From NCBI GenBank assembly GCA_035297145.1, contig DATGZN010000084.1, forward strand, positions 18,340-82,339: DNA of 64,000 nt, written 5' to 3'. Position numbers and translations under genes: made by a program. Source of the DNA: QHXW01 sp035297145 (GTDB taxonomy: Bacteria; Acidobacteriota; Terriglobia; Bryobacterales; Bryobacteraceae). Below, piece by piece: positions 51,813-60,582 of this stretch (positions are counted from its first letter, which is position 1; every line of letters begins with the position of its first letter). The notes below the pieces were generated by a model that was given only the letters and a program-made list of their open reading frames with translations, did not search any database and was not told the DNA's origin.

Positions 51813-53019
51813 ACGCCACCTCTTCAGCATTTGCCTGAAACGAGAGCTCGCGCCATTCGGGCAACCGATCCGCGAGGTTCATGCCGGCGAGATACTGCAC
51901 GTCCGGCTCGGGATGGAGCACGGCTCCGTCGTACTCCAATGCCACCGATGCGAGCGAATCGGCAACATGCAGCGAGGTCAAGATGGTGGAGCCCGGATGT
52001 GGGCAGTTCGAGGGCGAGTGGTGGTAGGCGACTGCTTCCACGATCTGCTCCGGCAAGCCCCACAGGCCGATCAGGTACGCTCCGACCTCAGCATGCGTTG
52101 CGCCAAAGACCTCTTTCTCCGCCTCCCAATGCGGCACTTGCTTTTCCTCGGCGAGCTGGTACGCTCGGTCAAAAGTTTCCGGCAGGTTGGCCGCCAGTAC
52201 TAGCTGCCCGACGTCGTGCAGCAGGCCGATCATCCGCATGGACTCGTGCACTCCGCCATCCGCCGGCAAGGTCTGGAAGATGCGCTCCGCCAGAACTCCC
52301 GTGGCCAGGCTGTGCCGCCACAGCGCCTGCATGCAAAAGGCCGATCCCGCGCTGGGCTGGAATTCCGAAAAGGCATGTAGGGTCAGTAGGAGCGTGCGAA
52401 TCGCATCGAGGCCAAGATAGATGACTGCGTCTGCGGTGCTGGTGACCCGGCCAGCCGCCCCCAAAGCGGAGTTGGCCAGTTGCAGGACCTTGGCGCTCAT
52501 CCCCATGTCCTTTTGGACGATGGCGCTGACCTTCTCAATCGTGGCTTCGTTCGATTTCACGCAACTCATCAGCTCCACATAAAGCGGCGGCACGCTGGGA
52601 ATCGAATGCAGGCGCGAGAGGAGTTGCTTCAGCGCACTGTCGCCGAGAAGTTGATGCAGCGCCACGGCGCGGTTCACCGCATCCCGCATCACCTCTATGG
52701 AGCAAGGCTTCGAGAGATATTGATGCGTGACGCCCGCCGACTTGACTACCGATTCGAGATCCGACTGCCCTGAGAGCACCAGCCGCAGCATGTCCGGATA
52801 GAGACGCATCACTTCATTCAGCAGAGCTGCCCCGTCCATCCCCGGCATGCGCATATCGGTGACGATGACCTCGAACGGTTCGTGGGCCAGCATCGCGAGT
52901 GCTTCTTCGCCTCCCTCGGCGAACGCCGCTTCCCATTCCTTGCGCAGTGGGCGCAATGAGCGTTGCAGGCCGGAGAGCAGTAGCGGCTCGTCGTCCACAA
53001 ACAGAATCCGGATGCTCAT
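51805..53019 (-). CDS. Response regulator with HDOD output domain
   Basis: 404 residues. Receiver (1-120) with phospho-Asp55 in VIVTDMRMPGMDG and Lys in YLSKPCS. HDOD domain (about 130-330): SRLHSIPSVPPLYVELMSCV, VQKDMGMSAKVLQLANSA, GLLHDVGQLVLAA, AVAYHHSPSN. HD and HH residues are retained, which is not universal in HDOD proteins. Four-base overlap with the kinase gene and 8-base overlap with the next receiver gene: one operon. Confidence 0.93.
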   Translation of the reverse strand: MSIRILFVDDEPLLLSGLQRSLRPLRKEWEAAFAEGGEEALAMLAHEPFEVIVTDMRMPGMDGAALLNEVMRLYPDMLRLVLSGQSDLESVVKSAGVTHQYLSKPCSIEVMRDAVNRAVALHQLLGDSALKQLLSRLHSIPSVPPLYVELMSCVKSNEATIEKVSAIVQKDMGMSAKVLQLANSALGAAGRVTSTADAVIYLGLDAIRTLLLTLHAFSEFQPSAGSAFCMQALWRHSLATGVLAERIFQTLPADGGVHESMRMIGLLHDVGQLVLAANLPETFDRAYQLAEEKQVPHWEAEKEVFGATHAEVGAYLIGLWGLPEQIVEAVAYHHSPSNCPHPGSTILTSLHVADSLASVALEYDGAVLHPEPDVQYLAGMNLADRLPEWRELSFQANAEEVACG

Positions 53020-54881
53020 GATTTTCCCGGTGCCGCTCCAGCGATGGGCATCCGGATGATGAAGGTTGTGCCCTTGCCCTCCTCAGTTTCGAACTCCAGC
53101 GTCCCGCCGTGCTTTTTGACGACGACGGTGTGCGCGATGGCGAGGCCCTGGCCGGTGCCGCGGCCCACTTCCTTGGTGGTGAAGAACGGCGTGAAGATAC
53201 GGCTGCGAACTGCTTCCGGGATACCCGTGCCAGTGTCCCGCACACGGATCTCGGCCCAGTCGCCGTCACGGCGCGTGCTGACAGTGATGCGGCCCTTGGT
53301 CGTACCACGCATCTTGACATCGGCGATGGCGTGCGCGGCGTTAACCACCAGATTGAGAATCACCTGGTTGAATTCGCCCGGCAGGCAGCGCACCACGGGC
53401 AAGTGCGGATCGAACTCCGTGACCGCATCGGCCACGTATTTCCATTCGTTGCGCGAAACGGTCAGCGTGCTCTCAATGGCGTGGTTGAGATCGATGGCCT
53501 TCATCCCGCCCGAACCAGGATGGGAGAACTCTTTCATGGCCTTGACGATGGTGGCCACGCGCTCCACGCCCTCACCCGACTGTCGGATGGCGCGCGGAAT
53601 TTCATCGTGCAGATATTCGAGGTCGGCTTCCTCGGCGGCCGCATGCACCTGCTGGACTTCGTCCGGGAGTATTCCGGCGCTCTCGGCGGCGCGAGTCAGA
53701 TTGTCGTAGCTGGTAAGCACCCTGTCCAGATTGCGGAATGAATCTTCCAGAAACCGCGTGTTGTCGCCCACGTACTGGATTGGTGTGTTGATCTCGTGGG
53801 CTACGCCCGCCGCCAGTTGGCCGATCGATTCCAGCTTCTGCGCTTGCGCCAGCTGGACTTCCAACAACTGGCGTTCGCTGGCATCGCGCATAAAGATGGT
53901 GTACAACGTCCCTTTCGTGGAACTCCACGGGGTGATGGTCGCGCCTACGGGAAATTCCGTTCCGTCCTTGCGCAATCCGACCAGCTCGAGCAGCTTACCC
54001 TCAGCACAGGCGTCGCTCGAGGCGTGCACGCGCTCCAGCTCCGCGGCACAGGCCGAGCGGGAAACTTCCGCCAGGAAGCACCGGAATTGCTGGCCTACTG
54101 CGAGGGGTTCGGAAAAGCCAAAAATGCTCTCCGCGCCTCTGTTCCAGGCGGTGACCGCGCCATCGGCTGTGACCGTCACGATGGCGTGAATTGCCGAGTC
54201 ATATATCGCGCGTAGCTCGGCCGCATGCTCCCCGAGTTGCGCCAGCATCTCGTTAAACGAGTCGACCAGTAGTCCCAGCTCATCCCGGCCGGACTTCTCC
54301 GCGCGAATGGAATAGTTGCGCCCTACCGCCACTTCCCTGGCCGTTGCCGCCAGCCGCAGCACCGGACCGGAAATGGTGCGCTGCAATCTCGAGGAAAGGA
54401 GTATGGCGATGATGAAGCAGACCGCCATCGCCAGGCTGACCATCGCCATGTCATGCCGCAATGCCTCGAACGAGACGCGGCCGTCGAAACGGATCCAAAT
54501 GACGCCGAGTTTCTGCCCTTTCTGAATGATGGGCCGCGAGAGCAGCAGATCGCCGTTGTCCGCGCGCATCCCGGAATTGCCGTGGCAGACAAGCGCCCCG
54601 CCATCCGGTAAATCGAGGCAGGCGGCAAGGATGCGCGGCTCGGCAAACAGCGCATGCAGCACATTCTCCCCGGCCGCCGGATTATGCGTGGCTAGGGCGG
54701 GCCCGGCACTGGTCGCGAGGACGTCGGCGATCGTGGTGAGTTGGCGGCTGACATCTTCTTGAAAGCGCAGGCGTTCGTAAGTAATGAAGGCCGTAGACGC
54801 CATCAGCAGTGCGACACCGGTGGTTAAGACATTGATAAAAAGTAGCTTATGGCGGATCGAAACATCACGGAAACGGACCAT
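53016..54881 (-). CDS. Membrane sensor histidine kinase (CHASE8-like, HAMP, PAS)
   Basis: 621 residues from ATG 54881; the longer frame runs into the PadR promoter region. Helix 1 (about 12-34), a periplasmic CHASE8-like domain (about 35-145: SRQLTTIADVLATSAGPALA, ALFAEPRILAACLDL), helix 2 (146-165), HAMP (166-220), PAS (about 222-335: AIVTVTADGAVTAWNRGAES), HisKA with His362 in AAGVAHEINTPIQY, and HATPase with N-box FNQVILNLVVNAAHAI, G1 RDTGTGIP and G2 GRGTGQGLAI. Phosphorylates one or both downstream receivers. Divergent from the PadR-ADOP operon across 79 bp. Confidence 0.94.
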   Translation of the reverse strand: MVRFRDVSIRHKLLFINVLTTGVALLMASTAFITYERLRFQEDVSRQLTTIADVLATSAGPALATHNPAAGENVLHALFAEPRILAACLDLPDGGALVCHGNSGMRADNGDLLLSRPIIQKGQKLGVIWIRFDGRVSFEALRHDMAMVSLAMAVCFIIAILLSSRLQRTISGPVLRLAATAREVAVGRNYSIRAEKSGRDELGLLVDSFNEMLAQLGEHAAELRAIYDSAIHAIVTVTADGAVTAWNRGAESIFGFSEPLAVGQQFRCFLAEVSRSACAAELERVHASSDACAEGKLLELVGLRKDGTEFPVGATITPWSSTKGTLYTIFMRDASERQLLEVQLAQAQKLESIGQLAAGVAHEINTPIQYVGDNTRFLEDSFRNLDRVLTSYDNLTRAAESAGILPDEVQQVHAAAEEADLEYLHDEIPRAIRQSGEGVERVATIVKAMKEFSHPGSGGMKAIDLNHAIESTLTVSRNEWKYVADAVTEFDPHLPVVRCLPGEFNQVILNLVVNAAHAIADVKMRGTTKGRITVSTRRDGDWAEIRVRDTGTGIPEAVRSRIFTPFFTTKEVGRGTGQGLAIAHTVVVKKHGGTLEFETEEGKGTTFIIRMPIAGAAPGKS

Positions 54882-54914
54882 GCAAACGGATGATCGGCAA
54901 AATGATGCACATTC

Positions 54915-54943
54915 TTGACGGCTTCCCTTTTCTGGACTATATA
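54915..54943 (+). promoter_or_regulatory. Consensus promoter TTGACG-N17-TATATA of PadR copy 2
   Basis: -35 TTGACG (54915-54920), 17-bp spacer, -10 TATATA (54938-54943), start about 54950, leader about 10 nt before ATG 54961. The -10 box is part of the palindrome at 54935-54948. Confidence 0.65.
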
Positions 54944-54948
54944 TAGTC
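54935..54948. promoter_or_regulatory. Perfect 14-bp palindrome on the PadR copy 2 -10 box
   Basis: GACTATATATAGTC, fully self-complementary, with the -10 hexamer inside. A binding site of the PadR autorepressor is the simplest reading; it differs in sequence from the operator at 50420-50432, suggesting separate specificities. Confidence 0.6.
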
Positions 54949-54960
54949 TGGACAGGGGAA

Positions 54961-55290
54961 ATGACACCAACACCCGAGTTACTGCCAGGAACACTGTACT
55001 TGTTGATTCTGCGGACACTTGCGCGAGGTCCGCTGCACGGATACGCCATCGCAAAGCGAATTAAAGAATCGTCCGATGCTGCGCTGGAGATTGAAGAGGG
55101 CTCGCTCTATCCGGCGCTAAACCGCATGTTGGTAAAGGGTTGGCTGACAGCTGAATGGGGCATCTCGGACAACAACCGCAAAGCCCGCTTCTACAACCTG
55201 ACGCCCGCAGGCAAAAAGCAGCTCGAGCAGGAAACGCGGGACTTCGACCGGCTGATTGAAGCCATCCAGCTTGTCATGAGGACGGCATAG
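54961..55290 (+). CDS. PadR family transcription regulator (second copy)
   Basis: 109 residues. PadR winged HTH: LLPGTLYLLILRTLARGPLH, GYAIAKRIKESSDAALEIEE, GSLYPALNRMLVKGWLTAEW, RKARFYNLTPAGKKQL. No C-terminal effector helix beyond a short tail. Two bp separate its stop from the first ADOP gene, so it heads a PadR + ADOP operon of the type spread through Acidobacteria. Promoter and palindrome upstream support autorepression. Confidence 0.95.
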   Translation: MTPTPELLPGTLYLLILRTLARGPLHGYAIAKRIKESSDAALEIEEGSLYPALNRMLVKGWLTAEWGISDNNRKARFYNLTPAGKKQLEQETRDFDRLIEAIQLVMRTA

Positions 55291-55292
55291 CC

Positions 55293-57860
55293 ATGTGGCG
55301 AAAACTCTCGTATCTATTTCGCAGGAAAAGGTTTAACGGCGAGCTGGACGACGAAATCCGGTTTCACCTGGAGATGGCGGCCCAGGAGCGTGGCGAAGCT
55401 GCGGCGCGGCGGGAATTCGGCTCGGTAGTGCGAATGCGCGAAGACACACGGTCGGCGTGGCAGGTTCGATGGCTGGTGGATCTGGGTTCAGATTTGCGCT
55501 ACGCGCTGCGGGCGTTGCGGCGGAATCCGGGGTTCGCGGCGGCGGCGATTTTTTCGCTGGCGTTGGGGATCGGTGCGAACACCACGATTTTCAGTTTGAC
55601 GATGGAGTTTCTCTTCAGCCAACCGTCGTGCCGGAATCCGGAGACCCTCGCACACATGGAGATCGGGGGCAATAGCCACGCGCACATGCCGCACTACCGG
55701 TTCCTGCGCGATGCGCATATTTTCGAGGGGCTGGCGGGCAGCTTTGAGGAAGCGGAATCCAACTGGCGATTCGGCAACGATACGTACCGGCTGCACACAA
55801 TGCGAGTCACCGAGAATTTCTTCCGCGTAGTAGGTGTGCCGGTGGCGATGGGGCGCCCCATCGAGCCGGGAGACGGCGATGTCGTAGTTTTGAGTGATCG
55901 CTTCTGGAAGGCCCGGCTCGCGTCCGACCCCAACATAATAGGGAAAGCGCTGATCATAGACGGCCGTCCCTACAGGGTTTCCGGCGTTCTGCCGCACAAT
56001 CATCGCACGGTGCTGGGTTTCGGCTTTTCGCCTGATTTGTACATTCCCGCTTCCAGAGAAAGCGATGTCGTTGCGCTGATCGCCAGGCTGCCGGAGGGGA
56101 TGTCGTTCCAAGCCGCACACGCGCGGCTGGTCGCAGCCTGTAAGCAACTGGACAAGGCTTACCCGAATGAGTGGGGGCCAAAATATGCGTGGTCCAACAA
56201 TGTGGAAGTGGTTCCTGTCGCCGGACTGGATCGGCTGAAGCAGCTGAGCATGATTCCGTTCACCGCCTTCTTCGGGATGCTGATGATTGTGGTGGGACTG
56301 GTGCTGATGATTGCCTGCGTGAATGTTTCGAGCCTGCTGCTGGCGCGGGCGTCGGCACGGCGGCAGGAGCTGGCCATCCGGCTGGCCATAGGCGCGGGGC
56401 GAGGGCGCATTGTGCGGCAATTGCTGGCGGAAAGCCTGCTGCTGGCGCTACTGGGAACGTGCGCGGGGCTTCTACTTAATATTTGGTTGTCGGGCGTGAT
56501 GAACCGCGTCCAACTTCCGCTGCCAATACCCTTGCAACTCCTCATCCAGCCGGACTGGCGGCTGCTGCTCTATTCGACAGTGGTGGCCGCGATTAGCGCA
56601 CTGGTCGCGGGCTTGATGCCCGCTCTGAAAGCAACCCGCGAAGGCGTCAGTGCAGCGCTGAAGCTGACCGAGCGGCAAGTCGGGCGATGGACGTTGCGCA
56701 ATGCATTGGTTGTGGGGCAGCTCGCCGTTTCCGTTGTCTTGCTCACCACTGGTTTTCTTTTCGTCCGGAACATGACCAAGTCGATGACCATGAGCCTGGG
56801 CTTTGACTCCCAACATACGGTGTGGGCGCACATGCGGCTGGTTCCGGAGAAGTACACGGCAACCGCACAGACGCAGGCCCTTGCCGGCAGTGCGTTGAGT
56901 GAATTGCGAACGCTCCCGGGCGTCGAAGCGGCCAGCATCGCATCGGTGGTACCTCTCAACAACAATGATGTTCAAGGCAGCACCATCCGGACGGATCTAG
57001 GCAGCGACGACATCGGTCTTGGATACCACGACAATTTCGTGGCGCCCGACTATTTCCGGACGATGGGGATTCCGCTTAGCGGGCGCGATTTTCTGCCCTC
57101 CGATCGCAACGGTGTGCCTGAGGTAGCGATCCTTAACGAGAACCTGGCGCACCGGCTCTTTGGCAACCAGAATCCGGTAGGACACACGTTCCGGTACACC
57201 GAGACTAGGATCTCCGATCCAGTGACCGTCATCGGCGTGGCGAAGAACAGCAAGTACTTCACTCTGGGCGAGGAGAATCAGTTCGCGATGTACTGGCCGT
57301 ATCTTCAGATGGATCGCCCAACGGTCGATCTGCATTTCCTGGTTCGGGCTGCGCGGCCCCGGGATGTTCTGAAAGAAGTAGCGCAGACACTGGGGCGGCT
57401 GGATACGTCGGCGGCGGTCGAGGTGAAGCCGATGCGCGATGCCATGGGGTTTGCGTTCCTGCCGAGCCGGGTGGGGGCGGCGCTCTTGGGGAGCATGGGG
57501 CTGCTGGGTTTGGCGCTGGCATCGATTGGGCTTTACGGCGTGCTGGCGTATTCGGTGGCGCGGCGGACGAGGGAGATCGGACTGCGCGTGGCGCTGGGTG
57601 CGGATCGTGCGGCGGTGCTCCGGATGGTTGCGCGGGAGAGTTTTGGGCTACTTGCGATAGGGCTGGCGATTGGGTTGGGGATTTCCATCTTTGCGACCAA
57701 GCCGCTGGCGATGTTTCTGGTGCCGGAGTTGAGCCCGACGGATCCGGCGACATTTTTAACGGTGGTGGCGGTGTTGGGAACGGTGGCATTTGCAGCAACG
57801 CTGGGGCCGGCGTTGCGGGCGTTGCGCGTGGATCCGATGGTGGCGTTGCGATACGAGTGA
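55293..57860 (+). CDS. ADOP-type MacB-like permease 1
   Basis: 855 residues. N-terminal acidobacterial prefix (LFRRKRFNGELDDEIRFHLE, ARREFGSVVRMRED), then two MacB-PCD/FtsX halves: helix near 90 (AAAIFSLALGIGANTTIFSL), periplasmic domain, three helices about 325-430 (LVLMIACVNVSSLLLARASA), second periplasmic domain, three helices about 725-840 (LLGLALASIGLYGVLAYSVA, RRTREIGLRVALGA). No ATPase gene lies nearby, hence orphan permease. Inferred to be an envelope transporter or mechanosensory permease, function unknown. Least similar of the three copies. Confidence 0.93.
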   Translation: MWRKLSYLFRRKRFNGELDDEIRFHLEMAAQERGEAAARREFGSVVRMREDTRSAWQVRWLVDLGSDLRYALRALRRNPGFAAAAIFSLALGIGANTTIFSLTMEFLFSQPSCRNPETLAHMEIGGNSHAHMPHYRFLRDAHIFEGLAGSFEEAESNWRFGNDTYRLHTMRVTENFFRVVGVPVAMGRPIEPGDGDVVVLSDRFWKARLASDPNIIGKALIIDGRPYRVSGVLPHNHRTVLGFGFSPDLYIPASRESDVVALIARLPEGMSFQAAHARLVAACKQLDKAYPNEWGPKYAWSNNVEVVPVAGLDRLKQLSMIPFTAFFGMLMIVVGLVLMIACVNVSSLLLARASARRQELAIRLAIGAGRGRIVRQLLAESLLLALLGTCAGLLLNIWLSGVMNRVQLPLPIPLQLLIQPDWRLLLYSTVVAAISALVAGLMPALKATREGVSAALKLTERQVGRWTLRNALVVGQLAVSVVLLTTGFLFVRNMTKSMTMSLGFDSQHTVWAHMRLVPEKYTATAQTQALAGSALSELRTLPGVEAASIASVVPLNNNDVQGSTIRTDLGSDDIGLGYHDNFVAPDYFRTMGIPLSGRDFLPSDRNGVPEVAILNENLAHRLFGNQNPVGHTFRYTETRISDPVTVIGVAKNSKYFTLGEENQFAMYWPYLQMDRPTVDLHFLVRAARPRDVLKEVAQTLGRLDTSAAVEVKPMRDAMGFAFLPSRVGAALLGSMGLLGLALASIGLYGVLAYSVARRTREIGLRVALGADRAAVLRMVARESFGLLAIGLAIGLGISIFATKPLAMFLVPELSPTDPATFLTVVAVLGTVAFAATLGPALRALRVDPMVALRYE

Positions 57861-57901
57861 AAAGGCAAAAGACAAAAGGCAAATTGCAAAAGGCAAAAAG
57901 T
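57860..57901 (+). repeat. Six 7-nt tandem units at an ADOP gene start
   Basis: AAAAGGC, AAAAGAC, AAAAGGC, AAATTGC, AAAAGGC, AAAAAGT, exactly filling the 42 bp between the ADOP1 stop and GTG 57902. Three units are identical. If translation starts at GTG 57857, the units would be coding and a unit gain or loss would shift the frame. Confidence 0.6.
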
Positions 57902-60511
57902 GTGGGCGAGCTTCTGCAAAAAATCAAATATCTGTTTCGGCGCAAGCGTTTCGAAAGCGATCTCGAGCAGGAGCTGCGCTTTCATCTGGAGATGGCGGCG
58001 GAGGAGCAGGGATCAACGGCCGCGCGGCGGGTATTCGGCAGTGTACAGCGCATGAAGGAGGGGAGCCGGGACATGTGGACATTCCAGTGGCTGGAAAATT
58101 TGGGGCGCGATTTGCGCTACGCAGGGCGGGTGCTGCGCAAGAGTCCGGGATTCGCGGTGGTGGCGATTGCCACGCTGGCGCTGGGGATAGGGGCCAATAC
58201 GGCGGTATTCAGCGTGGTGGATGCGGTGCTGCTGCGGCCGCTGCCGTATCCGGAGCCGGAGCGGCTTTCGTCGGTGGTTACGTACTATGACCAGGGCCTG
58301 GAGAATAGCCAGGACGGGCGCACCTGGGAATTGCTGAGAGATCACGCCGCCTATCTCGACTGCGCGGTCTTCACCGATTTGCCCGCCGATGTCAATTTTG
58401 CGGCTCATGGGGAGGTGCGCTATATCCGTCAACAGCGTGTCGGCGCAGGATTCTTCCGGGTGCTTGGCGTGAAGCCTCTCTACGGGCGCGAATTCACGAA
58501 AGTGGAAGACAGCGCGGGCGGGCCTGCCGTGGCCATCCTCAGCTATGGAGTATGGAAGAGCATGCTCAACGGTGATGAGTCGGTGATCGACCACCAGGTG
58601 GTTTTGCGAGGAGAGCCGTACATCGTGGTGGGGGTCATGCCGGCGTCGTTTCGTTCCATGGGACCGGCGGAAGTGTGGACCCCGCTGCGACCCTCCACGA
58701 GCGGGGAGGGCGAGGGAGCGAACTACGGAATTGTCGCGCGGCTGCGCCCCGGAATCACATGGACACAGGCGGAAACGCAGGTGAAGTCGCTGGGAGAGAT
58801 CCGCCGGCGGGAAATGAAGCTGCCTTTGGGCACCATGATGCGGAGGGGCCTGGTGTCGTTGCAGCGGGGACTCAACGAGGAGGTTCGTTTACCGTTGCTG
58901 ATCGTTTGGATCGCCGTGGGCATGGTGCTGCTGATCGCGTGCGTCAATATTGCGAGCTTGTTGGTGGCGCGAGCCGCAGGGAGAAGCAGGGAGATCGCTA
59001 CGCGCATGGCTCTGGGCGGCGGCCGGGCCGTAGTGTTCCGGCAACTGCTGACGGAGAGCCTGCTGCTCGCCTTTTTGGGTGGTGCGGCAGGAGTGGGGTT
59101 CGGATACCTCGGCTTGAGGGCTTTGCAAATCCTGGTGCAGGGCACGTTAAGCCTGGGGCAGACAGTGCAACTGGACGGGCGGGTGCTTTTGATGACCAGC
59201 GCGATTGCGCTCGCATCGTGCTTGTTGTTCGGCCTGTACCCGGCGTGGCAATCGACGCGAACCGATATTCGGAACGGCCTGGCGGAAGGCGGTAGCCGCG
59301 CGGTGGCTGGCGGACGAAGCCGCTGGGCGAGGCGGATTCTGGTGGTGGCGGAGGTGACGCTGTCGGTAACGCTGCTGATCGGGGCCAGTCTGCTGCTTCG
59401 TTCCTTCCTTTACTTGCGCGATCTGCGGCCGGGTTTTGATGCAAACAATGTGGTGACCGCGACGGTTTCGCTACAGGATGCGCGCTACCAGACCAGCGGG
59501 CAGGTGAACCGGCTGTTCGATAGATCTCTTGAAAGGATTCACGAACTGCCGGGCGTGGAAGCAGCGGCGGTGGCGTTGGCATTGCCGTATGAGCGTCCGT
59601 TGCAGAACGGATTCCGTTTGGCGGGTTCGGAAGAGTTCCATGGAACATTCATGTCCTACGTGACGCCTGAATACTTCAGGGCCCTGCAGATTCCGTTGCT
59701 CGCAGGGCGTGCGTTTACACGGGCGGACGGACCGCAATCGGGAAAGGTGGCAATCGTGAACGAGGCGTTCGCGCGCAAATATCTTTCCCGGCAGAATCGG
59801 GTGGGAAGCCAGATCCTCGCGGGAAATGACACAAGGGAGATCGTGGGCGTTGTCGGGAATGTTCCGGTAAAGGAAAGCTTCGGGACGTTCGGCCCGCTGA
59901 GCATACTGCCACAAGTGTTTATTCCCGCGACGCAAATATCCGACGGTTTCGTGCAGATGGTACACGTTTGGTTCTCGCCCAGTTGGATCGTGCGCACGTC
60001 GGCGCAGCCCCGGGTTCTGATGGCGGGTATGCAGGATGCCATGAAATCGGTGGAGCCGCTGCTGCCGTTCTCCAGCTTCCGCGGCATTGCGGACCTGAAA
60101 TCGAGCGCGCTTGGCGGGCAACGGTTGGAGGCTTGGCTCATGGGCGCGATGGCGATGCTCGCGCTCATGCTGGCGGCGATCGGAATTTACGGATTGATCA
60201 CGCATTCGGTGAGCGAGCGTACACGGGAACTGGGAATTCGCATGGCGATGGGCGCAACGGCGGGACAGGCGGTTTCACTGGTCACGATGCCGGGCTTGGT
60301 GCTGGCGGGCATTGGATGCGCGCTGGGAAGTATGGTGGCCTTGGGGGCGGCGCGGCTTATGCGGCATCTGATTTGGGGAATCAGCCCGACGGACGCAGCG
60401 ACCTTCGTGGGAGTTTGCGGGCTATTTCTGGTTGTGGCAGCGATCGCAAGCCTGCTACCGGCGTGGCGCATCACGCGGATAAACCCGGCGAGCACGCTGC
60501 GCAGCGAATGA
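57902..60511 (+). CDS. ADOP-type MacB-like permease 2
   Basis: 869 residues from GTG 57902, which gives the family's usual beginning (GELLQKIKYLFRRKRFESDL); GTG 57857, overlapping the ADOP1 stop, would add a Lys-rich tract encoded by the 7-nt repeat. Prefix domain 1-70, two FtsX/MacB halves: IATLALGIGANTAVFSVVDA, GRSREIATRMALGGGRAVVF, LAAIGIYGLITHSVSERTRE, LGIRMAMGATAGQAVSLV. Clearly closer to ADOP3 (60583) than to ADOP1; long blocks are identical. Same operon as ADOP1. Confidence 0.92.
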   Translation: MGELLQKIKYLFRRKRFESDLEQELRFHLEMAAEEQGSTAARRVFGSVQRMKEGSRDMWTFQWLENLGRDLRYAGRVLRKSPGFAVVAIATLALGIGANTAVFSVVDAVLLRPLPYPEPERLSSVVTYYDQGLENSQDGRTWELLRDHAAYLDCAVFTDLPADVNFAAHGEVRYIRQQRVGAGFFRVLGVKPLYGREFTKVEDSAGGPAVAILSYGVWKSMLNGDESVIDHQVVLRGEPYIVVGVMPASFRSMGPAEVWTPLRPSTSGEGEGANYGIVARLRPGITWTQAETQVKSLGEIRRREMKLPLGTMMRRGLVSLQRGLNEEVRLPLLIVWIAVGMVLLIACVNIASLLVARAAGRSREIATRMALGGGRAVVFRQLLTESLLLAFLGGAAGVGFGYLGLRALQILVQGTLSLGQTVQLDGRVLLMTSAIALASCLLFGLYPAWQSTRTDIRNGLAEGGSRAVAGGRSRWARRILVVAEVTLSVTLLIGASLLLRSFLYLRDLRPGFDANNVVTATVSLQDARYQTSGQVNRLFDRSLERIHELPGVEAAAVALALPYERPLQNGFRLAGSEEFHGTFMSYVTPEYFRALQIPLLAGRAFTRADGPQSGKVAIVNEAFARKYLSRQNRVGSQILAGNDTREIVGVVGNVPVKESFGTFGPLSILPQVFIPATQISDGFVQMVHVWFSPSWIVRTSAQPRVLMAGMQDAMKSVEPLLPFSSFRGIADLKSSALGGQRLEAWLMGAMAMLALMLAAIGIYGLITHSVSERTRELGIRMAMGATAGQAVSLVTMPGLVLAGIGCALGSMVALGAARLMRHLIWGISPTDAATFVGVCGLFLVVAAIASLLPAWRITRINPASTLRSE

Positions 60512-60534
60512 TCGATCGCTGCTGAGCGAAAGGC

Positions 60535-60567
60535 CGCAGGTACCCGCAAAAGGCGCGTGTCCCTGCG
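60535..60567. repeat. Imperfect inverted repeat between ADOP2 and ADOP3
   Basis: Arms 60535-60546 and 60556-60567 pair at 10 of 12 positions around a 9-nt loop, in the 71-bp gap. No T-run follows, so a rho-independent stop is unlikely; a REP-like or processing element fits better. Confidence 0.35.
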
Positions 60568-60582
60568 CTACAGGATTCGTCC

